DNA of 64,000 bases. Origin: Lasioglossum baleicum (taxonomy: Eukaryota > Arthropoda > Insecta > Hymenoptera > Halictidae). The position numbers and the translations under genes are program-made. This document shows, piece after piece, positions 21,151 to 34,255 of this stretch (positions are counted from its first letter, which is position 1; the number at the start of each line of letters is the position of its first letter). The notes beneath the pieces are model-generated. The model had not been told where the DNA came from. It was given only the letters and a program-made list of their open reading frames with translations, and made no database searches. The stretch is taken from positions 8,184,001 through 8,248,000 of the forward strand of contig NC_134943.1 in the NCBI RefSeq assembly GCF_051020765.1, given 5' to 3'.

Positions 21151-22708
21151 CACCACTTTGTTACAATTTACTATATCGAGTGGATATACAGTGTTAAGTA
21201 GAAACAAAACACATTCGATGTCAGCGTTGCCAGAATGTCATCTTAACCAAACAACGACAATGTTTTGCAGCGATCTTTTCTACATAAATGTATAATTATT
21301 AACGATCCATGTGCTAATCAGCGTTTACCGTCTCGACGGCGCATCCGACGAATGCATATGTGCACCTAAAAATGAGATTGTTTCATGAAAAATATAACGC
21401 AGAATGTTATTTTGATGCCGTGCGCATATACACTCGTTAAAATTATACTTAGATGAATCTATTCAGTTCTATTACTTCGTTCTTAATTACGAGCCCTGCA
21501 CATCGAGACCCTCCAAAATCCAATAATCCGCTAATAATTCGATTAAAAGCTATTCTTTCCGAGAAAACGAATCAAACATGTTTCTACTTAGTATCGTATT
21601 AAATTGAATGTATTTATATTTGATCGAGTTGGACAATGAAAATATAGGATCATGCTTTGCTACGGCCCTGATTATCAGGGCCTGATAGTTGCTGATAGTG
21701 CCCTCCGTAGCATCGCATTTTTAAAACTTTTAAAACGTAGCGTTTACACCCCCACTATTTCGAAGCGTCACCAATTACGAGGCTACAACGAATCGCTAGC
21801 CTATCAGCACGAAGATAAAATCACTTCATTAGCTTTCAAATATTCTGCTAAGTCTCCCAAGTTATGAGATGTTATAGAGGAAAAACTATACTGACCACTG
21901 ACCATGTTCCTATTTGACACTTTATTTATGTTACAAGAATTGTCCTGTTCTTTCTATATGTACAAACCATTCGATATGTCTTAGAATGAAGAAAATGTAA
22001 TACGATGAAATACATTAATTATTATGTTCTTACATGTTCTTACTACAAATACAGAGAATTTTATGTCAGAAATTCATGTTACAGAGAGCAGTAATGTTCC
22101 GTTCATTTCAAAATAAAGTACACACTCCTGTCACTTATTCAAATTTGAATGCAGACGATCGAATAATGAAATAAATATGGTACTTACTAATTTTTTCAAA
22201 TGTAGAGAACATGTAAATCAAATCTGACCAAAATGTCCTATATTTTATAAATTTCAATTATTATTCTCATATTTTTTAATTTTTCAAATATATATATAGG
22301 TGTAATTTAAAACAGTAAAAACATTAGAAGAATTTAATAATACTGTTCAATACTGTTACATAATTTTCAACCTATCAAACGTACGTATTGAGAAAAAAGA
22401 TAAATTTTTATTTCTCTCAAGATTGTTGCAATTCAGGTAGAAAATTTTTATTTTGCATAAAAGTTCACTGTCTAGACATTATGAACCACTGGTGTAGATG
22501 ACGGCACTTTCAGCTTTCAGTGCTGTACAGTGCTGTAGCGTATGCCGTCAATAGATTTCGTTCAATTTCGTTACATTGTATAGAAAATTTTCGTGAAATG
22601 GAAGAGATGTGTAACGTTTGAGAGAAATTTAATGAAAATTTCCTTAGGATAGACGAGCTGATGGGCGTGTTTGTAGAAAATCGAGCATAGTACGTTGCAG
22701 CTGGTAAA
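21151..22708. promoter_or_regulatory. Divergent 5' region of NIPP1 and dynactin p150
   Basis: 1.56 kb between two start codons facing away from each other. The sequence is AT-rich and contains no convincing exon; short open frames here have no recognisable content. No transposon ends were identified. Confidence 0.45.
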
Positions 22709-25519
22709 ATGTCGTACAAAATCGGTCAACGAGTCGAGGTTCCTGGCAAGGACTGTCAAGGAGTGATTGCTTATATTGGTCATCCGAGTTTCGCTTCGGG
22801 AAAATGGATCGGAGTTATACTCGATGAACCGAAAGGGAAAAACAACGGTAGTATTAGGGGTCAATCATACTTTAAAGTACGTTTCACGCTATTACTTTTC
22901 GCTGACATTTTACATATAGTTGAAATGTAACATGAAATTTTTCTTTTCCAATATTTGTTACATATCAGTGTCCTGAAAACCATGGAATGTTTGTACGGCA
23001 ATCTCAGCTGGTTTTGCTGGATGAAACAGGTAATAGGACAGAACCTGTTAGTCCATCTTCGGCAGGCAGCAGTGCCACAACTCCGGATGAAACCAGTGTT
23101 GCGAGAGCTAGAAGCCGGTTGAATAGGTATGCTTTATATAGATAGTTATATTTGATAGTCTAATCGATACGTATGCCAAAGTTAAACTGTATTGTGTAGT
23201 ACTTTTGTCGGAAAACGAATTTCTATGTTTTCTGTAATTGTCATTAATCTTTCATTATCATAAATTTCATGCTCTCCTTAGTACACCTCGAAGGAACGAA
23301 CCCACTGCGTAAGTGTCTACTTTATACGAATGTTTTCTTAATGTTACGATTAGACTATGGATCTTTATGCATTTACAGCTTATAAAAATTTTTAAAAAAT
23401 GTTGGAGTATTAAATTTAAGAGAATTTAGTACGATTTTGATTTATTTTGGATTTATACTTGACTCCAAATAAGAATGTACTTACTAGCTGACGAATTTAA
23501 GACTCTACTGCGCATCTGACTCTAATGGAACTCGTTCATTGGCTAATTCCCCTACTCGTACTTCGCCGACCACGCGATCATTGGCTGACGCCATCAATTT
23601 TATGGCTGACACGCAACTACTTGCGCAGTACAAGTACATTCTTAATTGGAGTCAAGTATACAAATGCTATTACCAGTGAAAATAGAATTTTATTTGGTAC
23701 CACTTTTTTAAAATTTGTCTACAAAAATTGAAAATTATATAAACATCCGCAGTCTAGTTATGATCATAACAATGAAATGCTTAATGTTACTATATCCACA
23801 ATAATCAATTGAAAGAAGGAATAGGTATAATTAGGCGAGTGAATTAATAGACTGTTAAAATTCATACGCTGGTCATAAAAGAGTACGGAGAAAAACATCT
23901 CTTGCGCATGTTACCCGGCAGCAATCTGACAAGCTTTCTGGGTAAGATTTTATGTAAATCGATCGTTGAAAGATGCGTGTCTCGGCATTTTGTTTAAATG
24001 CTTCTGTGTATGCAAACAGCAACAATTGTGATCGCTTCTCTGAACTTTAATGGTTTTGTGCAACATCACAACCACGAGCTTTCTTTATTGTAGATTTACA
24101 AATAATTGATATAAGAAAAAAATATAAACGTGTACTCGTCGTAATATCAAGTAATGTACAAGCAATTCTTTTATTTATGGGATGGTGTTACAATAAATAC
24201 AGTTGAAAGTATATGTGTATACAATATACGGATACATAAATCACATACATATATATACATATACATACATGTCAATGTATTTTTATTTATAGACGAATAA
24301 TAACGTCAAGTATCAAGAAAAGTACAATCAATGTATTTAGTGGTAATGTCTAAGTTGTATCATAATTTATTATTATTCTTCTAGCTTTTAAAATCTATGT
24401 AATTTAGACGCAACAAGGTGTAACTCTATAATAGCACTGATACAAACTCTTATGCTGTATCATGTTAATGATTGTTAATGGAAATTGACGATTACTTCTG
24501 GAAATAATTTATAGAGAGTATAATCTTTGCAGCTCACGATTATCACTGGCTGGCAGTAGAACGCTTTTAAGCGCTCCGAGTACAGAAAGTTTGTCCGGAT
24601 CGCAACACGAACGCAAAGATGGTGGGGAGTCATTGATACCGGCACCGACCTCCACTAAAAGAGCATCATTCATCGAGGTATTGTCTTTCTGTTTCGAAAA
24701 TAATGATTCTCACGTTTGTGATTTATAATAAGTTGATGTACCATTTATTTCTGTGAACACAGTCAGTGAATTATTTTGAGGATTCGACAAGGCATGAATA
24801 TGTGGTATAATGTTCTTAATCAAACAAAGGAATATATGTACATGTGGAAAATGATTACAGTCGATTAACAGGAAATCATTTTGACATATATATTTTGTTA
24901 TCTTCAAATCTCCAGATTGTTGTAACTCGCAAAATTCTTGTTACTTTATATGTGTTCGAAGAATCTTTAATCTGTGACATATATATGGTAATCATGTGTA
25001 ACAAGTACCTCCCAGTGCATGTGTTTCATTGCCAGAGAGATGATTCTTGGAACTGTTCAGCGAGATAACGAAAACAAAAAAAAGAACAAACTTAACTGTA
25101 AAATTTGAGAAGAAGTTAGAGAGAGATCCTTTGGCACAGAATGATTCATATGGGAATATGCACGTACGTGTTTCAGAAGTCCCCTAGCACGAGCTCGCCT
25201 CCCGGCAAAAAGCCAAAGGCCCAAGATGATCACAATAATGTAATTAATACTCATTAATTGTAATATCTAAATTTTCTCATCTGACCTTAAAACTCTCTCA
25301 TTCTAGTTGTTTGTCGATCATAAGCATTGTAACACGTGACTTCATAACAACTAGCAGCATCATTGCACTTTAATGGGTTTTACCTGTTCTTAATGGATTA
25401 TCTAATTAATTTATCATCCACCGTATTCACCGTTGCGTTAAGCATCTGCTTTGTTCATTCAGTTCTGTGATGCTTGATAGCCTGAAACTTTTCAAGAGAA
25501 AGGGGCATTCAGATACACA

Positions 25520-25550
<31 letters not shown>

Positions 25551-28500
25551 ATCTCTTTTTTTTCCTTTCGTTAACAATTAGATGCTGAATTCCCCTTGCA
25601 GTTGTACTACCGAGGTGGCAATAACAACTTCCGTAAGAACAAGCATTTAACAGCATTGTGGTATAAAGGTGTACTACTTACTTGAATCTTTTGTTTTTGT
25701 TTTTCATCACTGACCAAATTTAGATATCCCTGGTATAGACGCAGTTAATACTTATACAAACGGTTAGGATACAATAGTTCACTTAGTTGATATTATACGC
25801 ATACTGCAAATTCCAATATCATATAACACGATTCAACTCATCGACTGAACTTCCTACACTTATTAGAACTAATAGAGTATTCGGTGTAGCTTGTTGGTGT
25901 CGTTTATTACAATTAATCTCATTAATCACTTTTGAAATAGACTAATTCTACTGAATGTACATACAGAAACAACATTCTTTTAAAAACATAAAAATACTTT
26001 TTGTACAGGAAACACAGGGTGTTTTTTTCATTACCGCAGATAAAAAAATTTTGCCTTTTGGTTGCGTCATTCATAAAAAGTTTTGTTGGAAATACGAAAC
26101 ATTTTAGGATATACCTGGCTATATGCGGAAGGATTTGAAGAAGCTCTTCAGCCAAATATGCTTTCTTTCAATGCGATAATTAAAAAAACACCCGGCCTCT
26201 TATTCGGCCAGATACTCATGTGTCGTTTGTTTTTCCGATTCAGACAGGTTTTGTGGAGACTTTGAAGCCGCAATTCGTGCCTGGCCAGGTAATGGCCGGC
26301 TCCGCAGCAGCTGCAAATGTGGTAGAAGAGAAACTGACACATTTGCAGCTACAACAAGAGAACGAAAATCTGAAATCTCAAGTAAGATTGCTTTTAGAAA
26401 CGATCGATCTCATGTTTTAAGTAGAGCAGCCTGTTCAACGAATAATGTGTTGCCGCAGGTTCGCGACCTCACCGAAAAAGTGGAAACTTTGCGGCTGAAG
26501 AGAATGCAAGACAAGGAGCGAATGAAAGACTTTGAGAAAACGAAGCTCCAACTCGATCAGCTGGTGGAATTCAAAACGAAAGTGATGGAGAGTCAAGTAG
26601 GTGGATTCTAAAGTCTAAAGTATTCATTTTCAATAGAACTTTTCACACGTTTTACTAATTTTTGCAAACATTATCTAAGGCCAGTCTTCAAAGAGAACTT
26701 CAACGAGCACGCCAAGAAACGAGGGAAGCGCATGCCGCTCGAGAACAATTCCAAGAAGAAATGGCAGACCTCGCGGAAACCGTAGAAATGGCTACATTGG
26801 ACAAAGAGATGGCCGAAGAAAAGGCTGAGACGTTGCAAATCGAATTGGAGCAGCTCAAAGAGAAGTTGGAAGAACAGACATTAGACTTGGAAATACTGCG
26901 CACGGAAATGTCCGAGAGAGTAAAGTATCCGACATGTATAAATGTTTTTGAAGTGTTTTGTAACACAGAGAGAAATTTGTATTGATCTGCAATGATGATA
27001 ATAGGCTGCTGGGGGTGGCGCGACCGCAGGAACTACGAGCTATGAGATCAAACAATTGGAACAGCAAAATAATAGATTGCGCGAAACTCTCGTTAGAATG
27101 CGTGATCTGTCTGCCCATGAGAAACACGAGTTCCAGAAGCTCCAGAAGGACTTGGATCAGAAGAAGTCCGAGATACTGGAGCTGGGACGCACAAAGGAGA
27201 AATTATCTACTCGAGTAGAAGAAATGGAACACCAGATAGCGGACTTACAAGAACAGGTAGAGAGAATATTCTCTTGGTAATTACTTGCAAAAGATTGTAC
27301 CGATTACGTAAAACATGAAACCTCTATTTGTCCATCAGGTGGACGCGGCGTTAGGTGCCGAAGAAATGGTTGAAGCGCTCGGCGAAAAGAAGATGGCGTT
27401 GGAAGAGAAAGTTGCGGAATTGGAAGAAGCTGTGACGGACTTAGAAGCTTTACAGGTATATGGACCAACGATATTTCAAAGATCGGTAGGGAACAGATTT
27501 TCACATAGATTTTTTTTAGGACATGTCCGATCAACTAGCCGAATCGTCGAAAGAATTAGAGTTAGAGCTGCGAGAGGAATTGGACATGGCGCTTGGATCT
27601 GCTCGCGACGCATATCATCATCGCGACGCAGCTCTGGAAACGCTGGCAGATCGTGAGCTGACTATCGCGAAATTCCGCGAGCTGACGCACCAGCTGCAAG
27701 AGCAGTGTCTGCAGCTGCAACAACGAATGCAATCGACAGAAACCTCGAAGCCTGGAATGGGCGGTGCGGAACAACAATTAGCAGAGATACTAGATTTCCA
27801 AAAGACGTTCGCCGAGACTCGCGCACAAACGAAGGCCGTCGACCTCGAGTTACGAAGACTGGAAGCTGAAGAGGCTCGAAACCACGTCGCCTATCTGTTA
27901 TCCTTTATGCCACCGGCATTCTTGGCACGCGGGGGAGATCACGACGCTATCCTGACGCTTCTGCTGATACCAAGAATAATCTACAAGACGGAAATAATTA
28001 TATCGCAAGTCCGGGATAAATATCGATCATTGGACAAGATCGACAGAACGGCCGTAATCAAGGGCCACTCGGTAGCACAATACACGTTCAGATCGCACCT
28101 TTGCTCGTACATGTACGCATTGCAGACATTCCTCGGGTGTTTTGAATCGGCGTTGAGCGTTTGCACGCCGGACATGTTGCTCAAGGCCGGAGTAGCTTAT
28201 CCGGAAATGGCTGCGCAAGAGAAGTCCTTGGACTCGTTGATAGAACTGGCCAAGAGGGATCAGCTGGACGAGAATCTGCCTATGGAGGCAATCGAGAAGT
28301 GTTGCGGATACTTCTGTACCATGTTCTCCGTCTTATTCGGTGAGACCATTAACCAAGGTCGCATGGTGGTCAACGGCACGAGAATGCTGGACAGTTGTTG
28401 CGAGGCGATCACTACCAACTCAGCAGCTATCAAGACGTTGATCCATGGAGACGGCGGCGACATAGGCCTCCTTTGCCAGCACGCGGAGACAACTTGCGAG

Positions 28501-30080
28501 GTGATACAGCAACATCTGAAGTCTGCTAGAAGACGCGTGCTGACCGACCATGCTACCGCCCTTAATTCTGCTGGGTTCAACTTGGGGTTGGATAAGGATG
28601 CTAGCGAGCAGATGTTCGGTTGCTATCAGCATGCCGTGAAGATTGTGAAAACGTTCCAAACGCTGTTGAAGAACGCTGTGCAGGCAATTATATCGAACAC
28701 AGATCTGGACGCAGGTCTCACCGCGGAGAAATTGAAGGAGATGGCTGCGTCAGCGTGCGAGAAAGTTTACGACACAGAGGATATAGGACCTGTGGCTACT
28801 GTTAAGGCGAGCTTGACAGTGATTCAACAATTAGCTGCGAATCTAGCGCAGAAGATGGCCGAATGCGAGAACGAATTGGCTATAAGCGGACACCTGCGGC
28901 AAGCACAAGACAGCAAGAAGGAGCCTCTTATGCCTATAACCATAAGAGCGCACGCAGCGCGAAAAGAGGCTGAAGAGACTAAGGTACTCAGTAGGAAACT
29001 AGAAGCCAGAGATAGCGATATTCGCGAAGCGAAATTAGCTTTAAGGGAGAAACAAAATGAACTGTGCGAGATGATTTTGAGAAAGGACGTTGTGGAGAAG
29101 AAGCTCGCGACACAGCAGCACGACCACGAGCTGAACGTGGAGAAGCTGAAGAGAAAGCTGGACGAAGCTCAAAATCAATTGAAACGAAAAGAGAAAGAGT
29201 TCGAGGAAACGATGGATCATCTACAGACGGATATCGACAGTTTAGAGACCGAGAGAGGTCAGCTTAAAGAAAAATTGAAATCTATCGGAAAGAAATCCAT
29301 AATGTCCTCGTCCGGTGCAGATAATATCTCTGGAACCGGTGCAGTCACGTCAGGAATCCAATCGATGGATAATAAATTCCTGATACAAGAAATAAGCGCT
29401 CTCAAAGAAGCTCTGAACAACGAGAACCGACAGAAGAAGAAGTTCATGTCTGATGCTTTGCGCGAGAAGTTAGAACGTCTGGATCCGATAACGCCTGCAA
29501 CCAAACCGGGACCTGCGGACACAAAGATACAGGAGCTGAAGAAGAAGACTAATGATCTTACCAAAGTCAGTTTCAAGATCTATAATTTCACAATTATCTA
29601 TCATCCGGGTGATTAACTTTCTCTTTTCTTGATTAAACAGGATATTAAACAAGCTATGACGTTCCCCACTGTTCCGGATTTGAGACGCAAGAAAACGCAG
29701 GATCTGGAAGGGCCAACGTTGGAGAAGGCAATGCCAATTTATCAGTTGATGCAGCGTCAGATGATCATGAGAGAACTGAAGCAACGAGTAGATAAACTAG
29801 TCGTAAGTAATCGTTGGCTGAATATTCTGGTAGAATCGTCGATAATGTAAATAATTGTTTCTAGGGGGAGATCCGCGAGGAAATGGTAAAGAGGACAACC
29901 GGCGGAATGGCTGAAGCGAATTTCGCAGTATTCCCAAATCGCGAGATGGCTGCGGCGATGCAAGAAAATCAGTTGTTCGCTGCGGAGATTTCGATTCCTC
30001 ACGATGGCCCTGAACAAATTTTCACTGTCAACGTAGGAACACAAGAACTTAGAAAAATTCATTCTTTGTTATGTTATTAA
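22709..30080 (+). CDS. DCTN1: Dynactin subunit 1 (p150/Glued)
   Basis: Fourteen exons: 22709-22876, 22969-23126, 23282-23308, 23882-23941, 24533-24677, 25177-25239, 26244-26381, 26459-26596, 26680-26919, 27005-27256, 27339-27455, 27520-29565, 29641-29802, 29865-30080. All phases agree and give 1,309 residues, or 1,288 without the 63-base exon at 25177. An amino-terminal CAP-Gly domain (GHPSFASGKWIGVILDE) binds microtubules. A Ser/Lys/Arg-rich segment is spread over small exons, as in other p150 genes. The first long coiled coil (exons 26244-27455 and the start of the large exon) binds dynein intermediate chain. The large exon covers the globular middle and the second coiled coil, and ends near DLTK joined to DIKQAMTFPTVPDL. 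It serves as the dynein adaptor for retrograde transport. The CAP-Gly signature reads GKNNG instead of GKNDG. Confidence 0.94.
23353..23754. mobile_element. GACTGCGGATC MITE (copy 3), carrying a second nested MITE
   Basis: It begins GACTATGGATCTTTATGCAT and ends CATCCGCAGTC, with TA on each side. It is longer than the other copies because a different TA-flanked element at 23458-23656 is inserted in it. It lies in a dynactin intron between two small exons. Confidence 0.82.
23458..23656. mobile_element. TA-flanked MITE with CTTGACTCCAA ends, nested
   Basis: The left end CTTGACTCCAAATAAGAATGTACTT is inversely repeated as AAGTACATTCTTAATTGGAG plus TCAAG, and TA flanks both sides (23456-23457 and 23657-23658). 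The length is 199 bases. Nested within copy 3 of the GACTGCGGATC family, so it is the younger of the two. Confidence 0.82.
25523..25560. repeat. CT microsatellite in a dynactin intron
   Basis: A run of CT followed by a T-rich tract between the exons at 25177-25239 and 26244-26381. Confidence 0.85.
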
Positions 30081-30667
30081 TTTTCGTATTATTATATCGC
30101 CGGCGTGTGACGGAATGTACTACCGCAGAGATGATGCTAAGTGTTCACGCGACTGTAGAATATATTGATTTGATAGACACTTTTGTTTTTGATGCTCGCT
30201 TACACACAGAGACTGTGGTAGAGCAACGTATGCACTCGCGTACACTCGATCTATTTTATACATATACACGAGAAACAAACGATTGAGGGAGAGTCTTTTT
30301 GCATCCGAAGAAAGGAACAAATTAAATTCTAGCGAGAACGTAACTTTGGAGCGTGCGAATTTATTTATTTCTGATTGGCTACAGCACGATGACTGGCGCA
30401 TCGGTGGCTGGTAGACTTCAGCGTTTTTTGTCGTATTATAAATTGGAATAGTTTCGTTATTTATTACTAACAATTTGAACAGTAATCGTTCGTCGCCTTT
30501 ACAGGCTTTTGTATAATATCTTTTACGAATTTGTCAAATACACGGCTTAAAAATATTTACATAGAGATCCTTTACATGTACTCCCTCTTCTCGCGTGTCG
30601 AGAATACTTGTGCAGCATAGAAATTATCATCTCTCTCTGGGAATTGTTATTTTCATATATACACATA

Positions 30668-31325
30668 CAGTGAGTGTAGAAAGTATTCGTACGCCCTTTA
30701 AAATAGAATAACTTTTTTATAATTGTACTAAAAGCAAAAGCCTGCTTTTTAAAATCAATTAGAAGCATTGGTTTACGAAATGATATGCAAAAATGATTTT
30801 CCAAATAATTATAATTTATAAAGTTAGGTGCGCGAAAATAAAAAAGGCATTTTTTTAAACTTTTTTACTTGAGCCCTTAATGAAAATTTAAAATATATGT
30901 TTTGTAGATCTATGTTGATTTATACACATGTTAAAAATTTCATCGAAATCGATTGACGCAGGAAAAAACGACACACATCGAAAGATGTACGGATCTGTGG
31001 ATTTTAAGCAGAAACTCATAAAAAAGTAGTGTAAAATTACGATTTTTTCATCATTTTTAATTGCTTGTAGCTCGTGTGTTAATCGATTTCAAAGAAATTT
31101 TCAGCACGCGTGTGTAACGGATATAGATCTACAAAACATATATTTTAAATTTTCTTTAAGGGCCCAAATAAAAAAGTTTTAAAAAATGCCTTTTTATTTT
31201 TGCACATATTTGAAAAATCTTTTTTGCATATCATTTCGTAAACCAACGCTTCTAATTGACTATAACAAATCAGGTCTTTGGTTATTCTATTTTAAAGGGC
31301 GTACGAATGCTTTTTACACTCACTG
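30668..31325. mobile_element. 658-base palindromic MITE with Tc1-like CAGTGAGTGTA ends
   Basis: It begins CAGTGAGTGTAGAAAGTATT and ends with the inverse of CAGTGAGTGTAAAAAGCATT; TA flanks both ends. The two halves are complementary almost throughout, with the centre near 31000, for example ACGCCCTTTAAAATAGAATAAC at both ends and TTTTGTAGATCTAT inside. CAGT ends with TA duplication fit the Tc1/mariner superfamily. No coding capacity. Confidence 0.85.
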
Positions 31326-31613
31326 TAGATATATATATACATATAATTTACTTTGAACAATTGTATTACCATCGTATTCTAGGAAAAATGGTAATAACTT
31401 CGCGTGTATTGCCATTGAAAAGTGACACTTAATGAAATAGAGGATATAATACAATGTTTCATTTTTTATTTACAGCGATAAAAGGAGCAATAAACTGTTG
31501 ACGTATTTTTCATTATTTATGAAATAACGTATGCCTTAATTACTGTCACAATTTTATTATAAATACACACATGTATATATGTATATATACACACAAACAC
31601 ATATACATACATG

Positions 31614-31616
<3 letters not shown>

Positions 31617-31652
<36 letters not shown>
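31617..31652. repeat. AT microsatellite
   Basis: An uninterrupted alternating AT run embedded in a longer TACATA/ACACAT-rich stretch (about 31560-31685). Confidence 0.92.
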
Positions 31653-31654
<2 letters not shown>

Positions 31655-33875
31655 TTTATCTGTATATACATACATATACACATACCAGATAGTAAGTGCA
31701 TATATCATTAATTATTCATTAACTTACTCGTTCACTCATTCTCGCTGCATGGTAATACACATTTTTACTCATTCGTTTTTTGTGTTTCTTCGTTCCCCTC
31801 TTTTGCAATAATATTATTAATAATAAAAATAATAATAATTAACCATATACATTCACTCGTTAATGATTATATCTTCTTGTTTCGTTCACTGTCCAAAAAA
31901 AAACGTTCATCAAAACAATGCGTTGTCCATTCCAAATACAATTATAGTAGTAAACATAAAGTCTAGTCGTGCTCATCATCCTTGTATCAATAAATTCCAC
32001 TAAGGCTGACCGGACGTTTCCTTTAGAATGTCTCCACGAAACAGGACAAGAGATGAGTTAACAATGACTGTGATTATACAACATTTTGGAAGTAGTGCGT
32101 GGAACATGGACGCGCGTGAATATTGACGTAACTACTAGTAGTATGGTTAATGTGAACGAAAACTTTCAATGACAGAAGCGAGTTTTCATGAACTCCTCCC
32201 TAATCGGCGTACGTCGCGCGTGACTTTCGCATTAGACGACTCATTATACATATTTAACAATCGACCGGCCGATCGATTAAGGTTTTATCTTTCTTCTTCT
32301 TCTTTTTTTAAGTCACGCCTTATTAAACTTAACATCGAAGCAATAGCACGGGAAATGCCATTGCACAGTCTCTGCCATTAAAACTATACGGAAGAAGTCT
32401 TTTGGCTGGATCCGGTTACAGTATTATTCTTCAATCGAGACACGCTAATCACTTCTTACTCTCGTATTTTCTTCTTCTTTATCTTTTCAGGACGACTCGG
32501 TTACTCGTTTAAAAGATAATCCTGCAATCCATCTCCAGTACAAAAAAAGTCTGTTCAATTATTATTATTATTTTGTTTTCACCGTAATCGACTAAATACA
32601 GCCACAGAAAGAAAGAGAGTGGAGAAGTGTAATTTATACCACGACGAAATCATTTCGAAATTTGTTCATTTCCTTGATTGATACAGCGTTATCTAAAAGT
32701 GAAATTGCTGCCTTAAATATTAACATAGTTTAATATTAATTGCCAGTATTTATTTCCAAGATACTGTCTCGCTTACTCACATGTTCGCATGCATGCGTCT
32801 ATGTATACGTTATGTATATATATTTATATAAAAAAAAAGGTTGTTATCAGAGTCAATAATATCAAAGAGAGATCTTTGATACTGTTGACACGGGTAGCTT
32901 ATGTAAGAAAAATATTAACATTTCTCTCTCTCATAGATGCACACACATTCTATTTATACTATCATTGTACTGAGATTGAAACGAAAAATCGGGAAGCAAC
33001 AAACTATACTTATCACTCTCAGTACAATTATTTATATAATCTCTTTCATACACGCGCGCGCATCGTCTCACTCACTCACACGTTCACGCATACTTTCCTT
33101 TCTATTTGCAGAATAGATATAAAATTTTATATAATGTACTTAATTGATTACCCCGAATAGTGTTGTAAGACTGGTCAGAATAACGTTTGTCTCTCTTTCT
33201 TTCTATGAAAATTATATATGTCGAATTCTCGATTAAATCACACGTTACACTGTTTATGTGTAGTTACTCCTTTACAGAGGTCTTCGGGGCATCAAAACCT
33301 TTATTTCGAAAATTTTTTCAACGGTGAATTAAATAGATAATAACAAAATAAGAACAAGCCACCTCTGGCTGATCTCACTTGGATTTTTACGCCCAAAGAG
33401 GTGGATCAACCAAAACTCTAAGCACTGAGAATTGAATACACACAAGTTTAGTGTTTTCACTGTTTGAAAGTGAATTCAGACACGTGTATATCCGTGGCAT
33501 TGTTCTTTATTGTGTACGACACGCTAGTTATCGCAAACCTCCTCCTTCATTATGTATAAACTTAGAGGGTTGATTGATTTAACTCTTTGCATGGCATTTC
33601 GTACAAAGTCGTGTACCTGATCTTGGACACTATCGACTGAAAATAGGATTGATGCAACGACATATGATTATAGTCTTAACGTGCTCCTGCAACAAAATAT
33701 AAATTCCATGTTAACAGAACTCATCGAGCAGATAGATTGCTATTAATATCGGCTGCGTTAACTATTAATAATCTGTTAGACTTCAATGGAAACTTGTGAT
33801 AATCCGTTATGAAATCATTATATAATGCGTATGCACTTTTTTCTTTTTTAATGAGATACAATACAACGATAACTC

Positions 33876-34018
33876 GACTGCAGATTTTTATGCATTTACA
33901 GCACATACATATTTGTATCACAAGCAATTCTCTGGTCAATAAATTAAATTTTTTCTTATTTTAGACTCGCATAAAAATCGAGTATAGCAATTGGAAATTT
34001 GCATAAAGATCCGCAATC
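33876..34018. mobile_element. GACTGCGGATC MITE (copy 4), diverged
   Basis: It begins GACTGCAGATTTTTATGCAT and ends GCATAAAGATCCGCAATC followed by TA. As after copy 1, the flanking sequence ACACTGTCCAACAAA follows within about 10 bases, so the two copies share more than the terminal repeats. Confidence 0.72.
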
Positions 34019-34255
34019 TATTGATAACACTGTCCAACAAATTTTCACTTTCTTTTACGTTTCAATAAAAAATAAACGTTATTTAAAATCATTTCTCAAG
34101 CTTAAGAATTTTTTACTTTAACAAAATCTAATCGAATAAAGATCGACAGAGAAAAACAACTTTCCGAAAGTGTGTTAGATGCATCAAAATCTCCAAGAAT
34201 AACCAAACGAAGCGCAAAATTGTAGTTGGAGAGCGTAACCAATATTTAGTAAGTA

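Larger units (their letters stand above)
30081..34255. other. Convergent intergenic region between dynactin and CK1 alpha
   Basis: Four kilobases without a supported gene. It contains the palindromic element at 30668-31325, an AT microsatellite at 31617-31652, simple-sequence runs near 33050-33080 and the MITE at 33876-34018. The rest is AT-rich and may include long 3' UTRs of both neighbours; no poly(A) site could be assigned with confidence. Confidence 0.5.

Noticed and set aside
25602..25632. Possible dynactin micro-exon between TTGCAG and GTAAGAAC
   Set aside because: At 31 bases it would break the reading frame between exons that join in phase without it.
34141..34255. CK1 alpha extra 3' exon
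   Set aside because: The frame ends with a normal stop at 34256 and no donor precedes it.
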